From assembly GCA_945872305.1 (NCBI GenBank), contig CAMCAC010000005.1:1-36019 (forward strand): a stretch of 36,019 nucleotides of DNA. Reading direction: 5' to 3'. Positions 1 through 7,428 of this stretch are shown here, one piece after another (within the stretch, counting starts at the first letter, position 1; each line of letters starts with the position of its first letter). The stretch comes from Candidatus Kuenenia stuttgartensis (GTDB lineage: Bacteria; Planctomycetota; UBA11346). Both the position numbers and the translations under genes were made by a program. The notes beneath the pieces were generated by a model. The model was not told where the DNA came from and did not search any database. It saw nothing but the letters and a program-made list of their open reading frames with translations.

Positions 1-60
1 GAGCCGGCGGGAGTCGCGGAGGTCGTTGTCACGGGGCTGGAGCAGCATGGCGGGCAGCAT
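1..60 (-). CDS. 5' end of a truncated gene, possibly glycoside hydrolase family 2
   Basis: Only about 20 codons are present; the gene runs off the left edge. On the minus strand an ATG at 60 (or a second at 48) opens a frame with no stop to the window edge, reading MLPAMLLQPRDNDLRDSRRL. The pattern ML-x-P-x-x-N-x-x-R-x-x-x-x-L resembles the start of beta-glucuronidase and beta-galactosidase-like GH2 proteins, which typically continue with a GLW-x-F motif, but that part lies outside the window. It would be the next gene after the Gfo/Idh/MocA oxidoreductase on the same strand, with 54 bases between them. The assignment is a guess from a very short stretch. Confidence 0.3.
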   Translation of the reverse strand, partial: MLPAMLLQPRDNDLRDSRRL

Positions 61-114
61 GCCGCGCCGTCCGGAGCCGCCACCCGGTCCGCGCACTGGG
101 GACGGGGATCCGGC

Positions 115-1116
115 TCACTCCCCCGGATAGCGCAATCCCCAGGGCGCCCGCAGGGCGTCGAGGGTGTCCATGACCGCGATGGTGGTGGCGAGGGGCCGCT
201 TCGGACTTTCCCGCAGGCCGGCGCGGAGGCAGCGGTCCACCTCGAGGATCTCGAACTGGTAGCCGTGGCCGGGGACCGGGTCCTCGACCCGGCGCGGGGG
301 CTGGCCCTCGGCCTCGACGGTGTAGGCGGCGGGGTGGAAGAAATCATCCACGACGATGCGGCCGCGGGTGCCGTGGATACGGGCCTGGTGCGGGACCTTC
401 AGGTCGAAGGCGGACATGAGTTGGGCCTGGCCGCCGCCGGGGAACTCCAGCAGGTAGGCGCTCTGGGCGTCCACGCCCTGGTCGCTGCGGCGCATGAGCG
501 AGAAGCGGGCGATGGGGTCGGCGCGGAAGATGAGCTGGGCGTAGGTGACCGGGTAGATGCCGAGGTCGAGCAGGGCGCCGCCGGCCAGGGCCGGGTTGAC
601 CATGCGCGACGACCGATCCCACTCGTGACGGATGCCGAAATCCGCCTGGAGCAGGCGCACCTCGCCGATGACGCCGGCGGCCAGTTCCCCGAGCAACCGC
701 TCGACGCCGGGAAAGAAGCGCGTCCACATCGCCTCCATCAGGAAGCAGTCCGCCACCGCCGCCGCCGCGGCGAGATCCCGGGCTTGGGCGGCATTCAGGG
801 TGAGGGGCTTCTCGCACAGCACCGCCTTGCCGTGGGCAAGGGCGAGGCGGGTGTTGGCGTGGTGGCGCTCGTGGGTGGTGGCGACGTAGACCGCATCCAC
901 ATCGTCGCGGCGGCACAGGGCTTCGTAATCATCCAGGGCCGCGCCGGCGCCGTGGGCCGCGGCGAAGGTGGCGGCCTTGCCCGGGGTCAGGCTGGCCACG
1001 GCCGCCAGGGATTGGCCGGGGACGAGCCGGAGGTCCTCGGCGAACTGGCGGGCGATGTTGCCGCAGCCGAGGATGCCCCAGCGCAGCGGACGGTCGGCGG
1101 GAATGGCGGTCGGCAT
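115..1116 (-). CDS. Gfo/Idh/MocA family NAD(P)-dependent oxidoreductase
   Basis: A cytoplasmic dehydrogenase of the Gfo/Idh/MocA family, closest in style to the dihydrodiol dehydrogenase-like branch that acts on sugars or cyclic diols. The N-terminus carries the Rossmann motif GILGCGNIA, followed by the family motif CEKPLTLN with the catalytic lysine of EKP, and the EAMWTRFFP segment typical of this branch. The C-terminal half is the substrate-binding beta-sheet domain. The start is set at 1116 (MPTAIPADRPLRWG), two bases downstream of the HAD gene's stop codon (1118-1120); an upstream in-frame start at 1155 would intrude into the HAD gene. At 333 residues it has the normal length. The tight spacing says it is co-transcribed with the HAD phosphatase. 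The precise substrate cannot be read from the sequence. Confidence 0.9.
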   Translation of the reverse strand: MPTAIPADRPLRWGILGCGNIARQFAEDLRLVPGQSLAAVASLTPGKAATFAAAHGAGAALDDYEALCRRDDVDAVYVATTHERHHANTRLALAHGKAVLCEKPLTLNAAQARDLAAAAAVADCFLMEAMWTRFFPGVERLLGELAAGVIGEVRLLQADFGIRHEWDRSSRMVNPALAGGALLDLGIYPVTYAQLIFRADPIARFSLMRRSDQGVDAQSAYLLEFPGGGQAQLMSAFDLKVPHQARIHGTRGRIVVDDFFHPAAYTVEAEGQPPRRVEDPVPGHGYQFEILEVDRCLRAGLRESPKRPLATTIAVMDTLDALRAPWGLRYPGE

Positions 1117-1117
1117 G

Positions 1118-1892
1118 TCAGAGCCCCATGAGTTCGGCGACGCCGGCGGCCACATGCCGCGGGCGGTACGGGAAGCGGCCGATGTCCTCCCGGGCGGTGA
1201 CCCCGGTGAGGACGAGCACGGTGTCGATGTCGGATTCGATGCCGGCGATGATGTCGGTGTCCATGCGGTCGCCGACGATGACCGTCTGCTCCCGGGTCGC
1301 TCCGAGCCGGCGCAGGGCGTTGCGCATCATGAGCGGATTGGGCTTGCCGAGGTAATACGCCTTGCGGCCGGTGGCGACCTCGACCGGGGCGACCAGGGCG
1401 CCGCAGGCGGGGACCAGGCCGCCCTCGGTCGGCCCGGTGGTATCCGGATTGGTACCGATCAGCCGTGCGCCGCCGAGCACCAGGCGGATCGCCTTGGTGA
1501 TCGTGTCGTAGGTGTAGGCCTTGGCCTCGCCGATGACCACGTAGTCGGGATTCACGTCGTTCATGGTGATCCCTGCCTCGTACAGGGCGTTGAGCAGCCC
1601 CGCCTCGCCGATGGCGTACACGCTGCATCCGGGCATCTGCGTCGACAGGAACGCGGCGGTGGCGAGGGCGCTGGTGTAGAAGTGCTCCGGCGGCACCTCG
1701 AGTCCGAGCCGGGCGAGCTTCTGGGCCAGTTCCCGGGGCGAGCGCTCTGGAGTTGGTCAGGAACAGGTAGCGCTTCCCCGCCTGCTGGAGATGGCTCACG
1801 AACTCCTTCACCCCGGGCAGGAGGCGGTTGCCGTGGTAGATGACGCCATCCATGTCGCAGATGAAGGCGTCTTTGCTCAGGATCGGATGCAT
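1118..1892 (-). pseudogene. NagD-like HAD-IIA phosphatase, reading frame broken by a frameshift
   Basis: Two minus-strand frames together encode a complete HAD subclass IIA phosphatase, a family that dephosphorylates small sugar or nucleotide phosphates. The first frame starts at ATG 1892 (MHPILSKDAFICDMDG) and contains the nucleophile motif DMDGVIYHG and motif II FLTNS. It then leaves register near 1748-1751. The second frame resumes with an ERSPRELAQKLARLG-like stretch and carries the motif III lysine in KPNPLMM and motif IV GDRMDTDIIAG. Adding two bases at the break restores an NSSERSPREL junction and a normal length of about 258 residues. Either the gene is newly inactivated or the sequence has an error there; all catalytic motifs are intact on both sides, which favours a sequencing error or a very recent lesion. 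It lies 52 bases after cysC and directly before the oxidoreductase. Confidence 0.85.
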
Positions 1893-1944
1893 GGCGCCCA
1901 GGATCCCGCGCCGGCGGTCCCGGGGCAAGGGGAGGCTGGGGCGG

Positions 1945-2526
1945 CTAGCGGTCGCCGTCCCAGGTGCCGAGCCGGACCAGGGTCGCGTGGATCCGATCGA
2001 CGCAGGCCGCGATCGGATCCCGCGCCGCATCGCACACCAGGTCCGGATCAGGGGATTCCTCGTAGGGATGGTCAAGGCCGGTCAGGTTGCACAGGGTTCC
2101 TGCCCGGGCCCGGGCATACAGGCCCTTGGTATCGCGCTGCTCGCACACCGCGAAAGGCGTGCTGACGAAGACTTCCAGGAAGGTTCCCGGCGGACAGGCT
2201 TCCCGGGCCTGTTGGCGACCGGCCCGGAACGGGGAGATGCAGGACACGATGGCGATCAGGCCGGTCTCGGCCACCATCGCCGCCACGGCGCCGATCCGCC
2301 GCACGTTTTCGTGCCGGGATGCGGCATCGTATCCGAGATCGCGGTTCAGACCGGCACGCAGGCGGTCGCCATCCAGGTGGGTGCACGGTCGACCCTCGGC
2401 CAGCAACCGGTCCATCAGCCCCCGGGCGATGGTCGACTTCCCGGATCCGCTCAGCCCGGTGAGCCAGACCACCCGGCCCCGCTGGCGGAGCAGGGATTCG
2501 AGCCGGGAGCGGGCGGACACGGTCAT
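1945..2526 (-). CDS. cysC: adenylylsulfate (APS) kinase
   Basis: Phosphorylates APS with ATP to give PAPS, the universal sulfate donor. At 193 residues it is a stand-alone APS kinase of usual length. Visible motifs are the P-loop GLSGSGKST, the DGDRLRAGLNRDLG segment, RHENVRRIG, the lid motif CISPFRAGR and the family stretch CEQRDTKGLYARARAG followed by TGLDHPYE. Its ATG at 2526 overlaps the stop of the upstream sulfotransferase gene by four bases (ATGA), so the two are translationally coupled. Because no ATP sulfurylase or sulfite-reduction genes are alongside, the likely role here is feeding PAPS to the neighbouring sulfotransferase rather than assimilation; that is inferred from context. 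Cytoplasmic. Confidence 0.95.
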   Translation of the reverse strand: MTVSARSRLESLLRQRGRVVWLTGLSGSGKSTIARGLMDRLLAEGRPCTHLDGDRLRAGLNRDLGYDAASRHENVRRIGAVAAMVAETGLIAIVSCISPFRAGRQQAREACPPGTFLEVFVSTPFAVCEQRDTKGLYARARAGTLCNLTGLDHPYEESPDPDLVCDAARDPIAACVDRIHATLVRLGTWDGDR

Positions 2527-3749
2527 GATGGGCGGACACCGGGCAGGAACTCCACCACGCAGGGCAGACGGGTGCCGATCGGCACCGCCTCCAGGTACCC
2601 GCCGTCGGCCTTTTTCAGGCGCAACGCGGCGCCGTGGCCCTCGGGGAGGTGCTTGGCGAAGGCGCGGATCCTGGGATGCATCGGCGCCCCAGCCCCGTCC
2701 GCGAAGCGGATGCCGCCGATCCGGGCCACCCCGGTCCAGGCCGACGCCGTGCCATGCCGGGCCATGAGGGTGCGGGCGGAATTCATCTCGCCGACGGTCG
2801 GATCACAGCCCAGAAAGGGCCGTCCACCCAGCTCCGTGCACCGGGCCTCGGCCTCTTCCCAGGTGGCCGGGCCGGGCTCGAAGCGGTAGGCATGGCCGTT
2901 GGCGAGGCGGACCGAGCCATCATCACCGGCCCGGCCCGGCGCCTCGGCCCGCCAGGGCGACCGGTAGTCGATGCCCGTCTCCTCGAACAGGTCCCGGGTC
3001 GCGTCGGCGGTGGCGCTGGTGATGATCTCCACCGCCGTCGGGTCCGGCTCCTCGCTCCACTGGCCCTGGTTCTGGCGTTCCATGCGCTGCGGGCGCAACG
3101 CAGGATCGAGATCGAGCCATTCCAGGAGGCTGGTCAGGGCCGGGGAATCCCCGTCGAGATCCTCGATGGTGAGCACCCGGCAGCGCTCGCGCCCGAAGAG
3201 ACGCCAAGCCCGGCGCAGATCATGGATGTACTGACCGCGTCGGGCATAGGCATGGCGCCAGGTCCACAAGCCGCCCCACCGGGTGCGCCGCGCCTCGGCG
3301 GCGAAGGCCTCCGCCATGGGCAGGGTTTCGCGATCGTTGCGGAACTCCATCCAGTAATGGCTGATCGCCCGCTCGACGGGATGACGGACGACCATGACCA
3401 GGCGCATGTCCGGAGCCACCTCGCGGATCCGCTCCAGCGCGTCCGGGATGCAGATGTAGTTCGGGGTGGATTCCCCGATGACCCGGTGGGCATCGCTGGC
3501 CGCGGCGAAATGGCGCAGGTACCGCGCCACGGACAGGCCCCGCAGCGGGTTGTCGAACTGGTGCAATTCCTTGGGATTCGACATGAGCGCCTGCGGATGC
3601 CTGGCAAGCCAGGCGTGCAGGGTCGAAGTGCCGCACTTCAGACCGCCGACAATCATCAGGTTCGGTGTCCGTTGGGCCGCCTTCCACTGCCGACGACGGC
3701 GAGGGGCCCCGGCCAGCCACAGCCCTCCGAGGAGGTGGTCGACGTTCAT
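2523..3749 (-). CDS. PAPS-dependent sulfotransferase fused to a C-type-lectin-like domain
   Basis: Residues about 30-265 form a sulfotransferase domain of the carbohydrate (heparan-sulfate-like) type: the 5'-phosphosulfate-binding loop GGLKCGTSTL (residues 35-44) and the 3'-phosphate-binding segment VVRHPVERAISHYW (120-133) are clear. Residues about 280-402 look like a C-type-lectin-like domain: YRFEPGPATWEEAEARC, AWTGV, and a final LPCVVEF, with Cys304 and Cys397 placed like the conserved outer disulfide pair; the usual inner cysteine pair is missing. Lectin-like domains normally bind glycans or proteins, so the tail may hold the sulfate acceptor. The ATG at 3749 is preferred; the frame opens upstream to a TTG at 3848 with no recognisable homology. 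It overlaps cysC by four bases, so donor synthesis and transfer are coupled. No signal peptide is obvious. The acceptor is unknown. Confidence 0.85.
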   Translation of the reverse strand: MNVDHLLGGLWLAGAPRRRRQWKAAQRTPNLMIVGGLKCGTSTLHAWLARHPQALMSNPKELHQFDNPLRGLSVARYLRHFAAASDAHRVIGESTPNYICIPDALERIREVAPDMRLVMVVRHPVERAISHYWMEFRNDRETLPMAEAFAAEARRTRWGGLWTWRHAYARRGQYIHDLRRAWRLFGRERCRVLTIEDLDGDSPALTSLLEWLDLDPALRPQRMERQNQGQWSEEPDPTAVEIITSATADATRDLFEETGIDYRSPWRAEAPGRAGDDGSVRLANGHAYRFEPGPATWEEAEARCTELGGRPFLGCDPTVGEMNSARTLMARHGTASAWTGVARIGGIRFADGAGAPMHPRIRAFAKHLPEGHGAALRLKKADGGYLEAVPIGTRLPCVVEFLPGVRPS

Positions 3750-3944
3750 GACCACCCACCACGGGCGTGCCGCATCGCGGGGGGCCGCAATGATCCAGGT
3801 GCCCGAAGGTCCATGCTCCCAGGTTCGCCGCCATCGGGACCAGGACAAGATGGTCCGGCGTCCGCCGGCCCGTGGCCATCACCGCGGGGCGGATATTGAC
3901 GCGGACCGGCGCGGCCGATGGTCCGCCCGCAGGAGGGCTCCGCC

Positions 3945-5042
3945 ATGGGACTGTGGGACAAGATCGCCGGGGAACTGGTCGACATCGTCGAGTGGCTCGA
4001 CCCGGACGACGGCACCGTGGTCCAGCGCTTCGCCCGCCACCAGAACGAGATCAAGCACGGGGCCAGGCTCACGGTACGCGAAGGCCAGATGGCGGTCTTC
4101 GTCAACGAGGGTCGGATCGCCGACGTGTTCGCGCCGGGCATGTACACCCTGGTCACCGCCAACCTGCCGATCCTGTCCACCCTCAAGGGCTGGATGCACG
4201 GCTTCAACAGCCCGTTCAAGGCCGAGGTGTACTTCGTCGCCACCCGGCTGTTCACCGACCGCAAGTGGGGCACCCGCAACCCGCTCATCCTGCGCGATGC
4301 GGAGTTCGGCATGGTCCGCCTGCGCGCCTTCGGCTCCGGCTGCCTGCGGGTGGTGAATGCCGAGACCCTGGTCCAGAAGGTGGTCGGCAGCGACGGGGTG
4401 TGGACCCTGGGCGACTTCGACGAGACCTACCGCAACCTGATCGCCGCCGCGTTCCCCGGGGCGGTGGCCGCCGCCGGCGTACCGCTGCTCGACCTGGCGG
4501 CGCACTACGGGCGGATCGCCGCAGAGATGCACAAGGCCGCCGGGCCGACCTTCGCCGCCTGGGGCCTGGAACTGAGCGAGTTCCGGGTCGAGAACATCTC
4601 CCTGCCGCCGGAGGTCGAGGCCCTCCTCGACAAGCGGACCGGCATGGGCGCCCTGGGGGATCTCAACCGCTTCACCCAGTTCCAGGCCGCCAACGCCATC
4701 CCGATCGCCGCCGCCAACCCCGGCGGCGGGGTCGCCGCCGCCGCCATGGGCGCCGGTCTGGGCTTCGGCATGGGCGCCCAGATGGCCGCCGGCTTCCCGC
4801 CGCCGATGCCGGCCCCCGCGGCCCCGGCCATGCCCCCGCCCCTGCCGGCGGCGCCGGCGTTCCATGTGGCCCTCGACGGCCAGCAGGCAGGACCGTTCGA
4901 CCCGGCCCAGCTCCAGCAGCTCGCCGCCGCCGGGCGGCTGCGCCCGGACACCCTGGTATGGCGGGCGGGCCTGGCGGGCTGGCTGCCGGCGGCCCAGGTG
5001 CCGGACCTGGCCGGACTGATCCCGCCGGCGCTGCCCCGCTGA
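3945..5042 (+). CDS. SPFH-domain (virion core protein/YdjI-like) protein with C-terminal GYF_2 domain
   Basis: The first 230 or so residues (MGLWDKIAGELVDIVEW... onwards) match the SPFH/Band-7-like 'virion core protein' family represented by B. subtilis YdjI, which assembles at the membrane. A low-complexity Ala/Gly/Pro linker follows (about 240-305), and residues 306-357 look like a GYF_2 (DUF4339) domain: GPFDPAQLQQLAAAGRLRPDTLVWRAG in essence, cut by a W-L-P-A motif; such domains bind proline-rich peptides. The start at 3945 is chosen over 3918 because AGGAGG sits at 3931-3936, eight bases upstream. The zinc-ribbon gene starts three bases after its stop, so the pair forms an operon. By analogy with YdjI/YdjG, a role in membrane-stress protection is plausible, but no pspA homologue is present here. 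Confidence 0.85.
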   Translation: MGLWDKIAGELVDIVEWLDPDDGTVVQRFARHQNEIKHGARLTVREGQMAVFVNEGRIADVFAPGMYTLVTANLPILSTLKGWMHGFNSPFKAEVYFVATRLFTDRKWGTRNPLILRDAEFGMVRLRAFGSGCLRVVNAETLVQKVVGSDGVWTLGDFDETYRNLIAAAFPGAVAAAGVPLLDLAAHYGRIAAEMHKAAGPTFAAWGLELSEFRVENISLPPEVEALLDKRTGMGALGDLNRFTQFQAANAIPIAAANPGGGVAAAAMGAGLGFGMGAQMAAGFPPPMPAPAAPAMPPPLPAAPAFHVALDGQQAGPFDPAQLQQLAAAGRLRPDTLVWRAGLAGWLPAAQVPDLAGLIPPALPR

Positions 5043-5045
5043 CCG

Positions 5046-6131
5046 ATGGCCGGAAGGACCTTCCCCTGCGCCTGCTGCGGTGCGGCGCTCGCCTATGGGC
5101 CGGGGACGACGCGCCTCGTCTGCGGCCATTGCGGTACGGAGAACGCCATCCCCGGGGATCCCGCGGCTGTCGCCGAGCGGGATCTGCATGCGGTCATCGC
5201 CGCCCAGGAGCATGCCGCTCCGCCCATCACCCGCCGGAGCCTCGACTGCCCGGGATGCGGTGCCGCCGTGCAGCTCGCCGCGGACCGGACCAGCGCCCCA
5301 TGTCCCTGGTGCGGCGGAGCCCTCGTCGCCACCGATGCACCGACCGCGATCCGCCGGCCCGACGCGGTGCTGCCCTTCGCCATCGCCAGGCCGGCGGCCC
5401 AGGCCGCCCTCGAGTCCTGGGTTCGCTCGCGCTGGTTCGCGCCCGCTGCCTTCACCGCCATCGCCGGCCCCGATCGCCTGCGCTCGGTGTGGCTGCCGGC
5501 ATGGACCGTGGATGCCCGGACGCGCAGCGACTACGAGGGGGAGCGGGGCGACTCCTACCGTGACACCGAGACCCGCCGGGTCCACGAACATGGGAAATGG
5601 GTGACCAAACAGGTGACGGTCACGCGCGTCCGCTGGCGCCACGCCGAGGGCCGGGTCGCCCGGGACTTCGACGACATCCTGGTCCCGGCCCCACGCAGCC
5701 TGCCCGAGGACCGGGCCAGGGAGCTGGAGCCCTGGCCCCTGGACCGGCTGGTGCCGTTCGACGAGGCCTTCCTCGCCGGCAGCGAGACCGAAACCCCGGG
5801 GCTTGCTGCGAGCGACGCCTTCGCCCGCGCCCGGACGGTGATGGACAAGGCCATCCGCGCCGACGTCTGCAACGACATCGGCGGCGACCACCAGCGGATC
5901 CACCGGGTGGACACGGTGGTCAACGATCCCACCACCAAGCAGATCCTCCTCCCCGTATGGGCCGCCGGCTACCGTCATTGCGGCCGCACCTTCACGGTGC
6001 TCGTCAACGCCGTCACCGGCGAAGTCCAGGGCCAGCGGCCATGGTCCGCATGGAAGATCGCCGCCACCCTCGCCGCCGCCCTGGCCGTCGCCGGCACCGG
6101 CATCCTGATCACCACCATGGTCCGCGGCTGA
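5046..6131 (+). CDS. double zinc-ribbon protein with C-terminal membrane anchor (YdjG-like)
   Basis: The N-terminus carries two TFIIB-like zinc ribbons: cysteines at 8, 11, 26 and 29, then at 68, 71, 86 and 89. The middle (about 100-330) is a conserved globular region seen in proteins often mislabelled as 'primosomal protein N-prime' or 'replication factor Y'; none of the PriA helicase motifs is present, so that name should not be used. A single hydrophobic helix at about 338-357 ends the protein, giving a cytoplasmic domain tethered by its C-terminus. It follows the SPFH gene with a three-base gap. In B. subtilis the corresponding partner YdjG recruits the SPFH protein YdjI to the membrane, and the same division of labour is inferred here. 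Confidence 0.8.
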   Translation: MAGRTFPCACCGAALAYGPGTTRLVCGHCGTENAIPGDPAAVAERDLHAVIAAQEHAAPPITRRSLDCPGCGAAVQLAADRTSAPCPWCGGALVATDAPTAIRRPDAVLPFAIARPAAQAALESWVRSRWFAPAAFTAIAGPDRLRSVWLPAWTVDARTRSDYEGERGDSYRDTETRRVHEHGKWVTKQVTVTRVRWRHAEGRVARDFDDILVPAPRSLPEDRARELEPWPLDRLVPFDEAFLAGSETETPGLAASDAFARARTVMDKAIRADVCNDIGGDHQRIHRVDTVVNDPTTKQILLPVWAAGYRHCGRTFTVLVNAVTGEVQGQRPWSAWKIAATLAAALAVAGTGILITTMVRG

Positions 6132-6250
6132 TCGGCTCCGCGGCTGCACGCGCGCTCACACGTTCCTGACCAAGGCCGCGACAGCCCACCCCGCGGACAG
6201 GCGCGAGCCCCATCGATACGCGCACCACGGCGTGGTGCGCTCCGCGTGAC

Positions 6251-6296
6251 GCGCAACGCCGGGGTAGCCCGCGAAGCGGGCAGGGGCGGAGCCCCT
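6251..6296 (+). repeat. mini-hairpin repeat, copy 1
   Basis: A 46-base element made of a GCGCAACGCCGGGGTA leader and two small perfect hairpins with three-base loops: GCCCGC-GAA-GCGGGC and AGGGGC-GGA-GCCCCT. Copy 2 begins exactly 80 bases later and differs at only two positions. Confidence 0.85.
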
Positions 6297-6330
6297 AGAC
6301 AAGCATTGATGCACGTCGGAGACGCGTCAT

Positions 6331-6376
6331 GCGCAACGCCGGGGTAGCCCGCGCAGCGGGCAGGGGCGAAGCCCCT
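6331..6376 (+). repeat. mini-hairpin repeat, copy 2
   Basis: Same 46-base element as at 6251, with loops GCA and GAA instead of GAA and GGA. The changes fall in the loops and leave both stems intact, which suggests that the folded structure is what is maintained. Confidence 0.85.
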
Positions 6377-6444
6377 GGGCACAGCGCCAGCGCGGCCGCC
6401 GAGGGGCGGTGGGCGGATACCATCGGCGAAGCCGATCCGCCCAT

Positions 6445-6469
6445 CGTTCCCCCGCCCGGCGGGGGAACG
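6445..6469. terminator. 10-bp stem-loop between convergent genes, possible bidirectional terminator
   Basis: CGTTCCCCCG and CGGGGGAACG form a perfect 10-base-pair stem around a five-base loop. It lies between two genes transcribed toward each other. There is no T-tract on either side, so a terminator role rests on position and stem strength only. Confidence 0.35.
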
Positions 6470-6483
6470 AAGCCCCGACAAAG

Positions 6484-6523
6484 GCCGGGGTAGTCCGCGA
6501 AGCGGCGTAGGGGCGAAGCCCCT
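6484..6523 (+). repeat. mini-hairpin repeat, diverged copy 3
   Basis: Shorter relative of the elements at 6251 and 6331 (GCCGGGGTA, then CCGC-GAA-GCGG and AGGGGC-GAA-GCCCCT). It ends eight bases before the flgL stop codon, so it probably lies at the end of the flgKL transcript. Confidence 0.75.
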
Positions 6524-6530
6524 GAAGGTT

Positions 6531-7424
6531 TCAGCGCAGGAAGTCGAGCAGCGTCTGCTGGATCACCCGCGCTCCGGACTGCAGCCCCGCCTCCAGGGCG
6601 GTCTGGGTGAGCTGCATCTTGGCGATGACATCGGGGAGGTCGGCGTCCTCGGCGTCGGAAATGAGTTCGCCGACATACAGCCGGCTGTTCTCGAGCTGGT
6701 TGCGGGTCAGCTCCAGACGCTGCAACCGGCCGCCCATGGCGCCGTGCAGATCGTTGATGTGGTTGGCGGCGGTATCGATGGATCCCATCAGGTCGGCCAC
6801 CGTGGCAGGATCATTGTCCGCCAGGGCATCGCGCAGGTCGGTGAGGGTGCGGAAGATGTCGACCTCGCCCTGGAAGAGGGCGAAGCCGTTCTCGTTGACG
6901 GTGGCGGTGGCGGCCTGGGAGACCGACACCTCGAAGGTGTCGAGGTCGCCCTGGTAGGCGACGGCGGAACGGTCCTCGGCCATGATGAACGGCTTGGTCA
7001 GCACCGCGGTGCCCGAGAAGATGTAGCGGCCATCGTGGACGGTGTTGGCGATGTCGACCAGGCGGGTGAGCTGGGAATCCACCGCCGCCGCAAGGGCACG
7101 GCGGCTGGCCGCGTCCTGGGTCCCGTTGGCACCCTGGACGGCGAGGGATTTCACCTCGTCCATGGTCGTGGCCATCTCGCCCAGGGCACTGTCGGTGGCG
7201 TTCTGGAACGAGATCGCCTTGCCGACGTTGTCCAGGTGCTTGGCTGCCTGCTGATCCTCGGCGCGGTAGCGCATGGCGATCTTGGCGGCGACCGGATCGT
7301 CGCTGACCCGGTTGATGCGCTTGCCCGAGGCGAGCTGTTCCTGGTAGTCCGCCATGCGGGCCAGGGTGCGCTGGTTGTTGGCCAGCACGGTGTTCGACAG
7401 GACGACGTTGGTCACCCGTTCCAT
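6531..7424 (-). CDS. flgL: flagellar hook-associated protein 3 (hook-filament junction)
   Basis: Structural protein joining the flagellar hook to the filament, exported by the flagellar type III system. At 297 residues it has typical FlgL length. The N-terminus (RVTNVVLSNTVLANNQRTL, LASGKRINRVSDDP) is the flagellin-like D0/D1 coiled-coil with the conserved SGKRI-x-x-x-SDDP motif; the C-terminal flagellin-like helix (ALEAGLQSGARVIQQTLLDFL) pairs with it. The variable centre corresponds to the exposed domain. It starts four bases after the flgK stop codon, so the two junction proteins are made from one message, as in many bacteria. No flagellin, cap or hook gene is visible nearby. Confidence 0.95.
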   Translation of the reverse strand: MERVTNVVLSNTVLANNQRTLARMADYQEQLASGKRINRVSDDPVAAKIAMRYRAEDQQAAKHLDNVGKAISFQNATDSALGEMATTMDEVKSLAVQGANGTQDAASRRALAAAVDSQLTRLVDIANTVHDGRYIFSGTAVLTKPFIMAEDRSAVAYQGDLDTFEVSVSQAATATVNENGFALFQGEVDIFRTLTDLRDALADNDPATVADLMGSIDTAANHINDLHGAMGGRLQRLELTRNQLENSRLYVGELISDAEDADLPDVIAKMQLTQTALEAGLQSGARVIQQTLLDFLR

Positions 7425-7428
7425 GATC

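Larger units (their letters stand above)
6132..6530. other. gene-free stretch between convergent genes, filled with hairpins and repeats
   Basis: About 400 bases between the convergent zinc-ribbon gene and flgL. No credible reading frame is seen. It contains a 9-base-pair inverted repeat with a 3-base loop (6220-6228 with 6232-6240), three copies of a mini-hairpin repeat (listed separately), an inverted repeat 6411-6418/6435-6442 (GGGCGGAT/ATCCGCCC) and a 10-base-pair stem 6445-6454/6460-6469. None is followed by a T-run, so classical intrinsic termination is not evident, but the hairpins could stop or stabilise both convergent transcripts. Confidence 0.7.

Noticed and set aside
3849-3944. 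Promoter with TTGACG at 3896 for the SPFH gene
   Set aside because: No acceptable -10 box at the right distance, and the position would be very close to the start codon.
5046-6131. Primosomal protein N-prime (PriA-like helicase)
   Set aside because: Only zinc ribbons are shared; no helicase motifs are present and the protein ends in a membrane helix.
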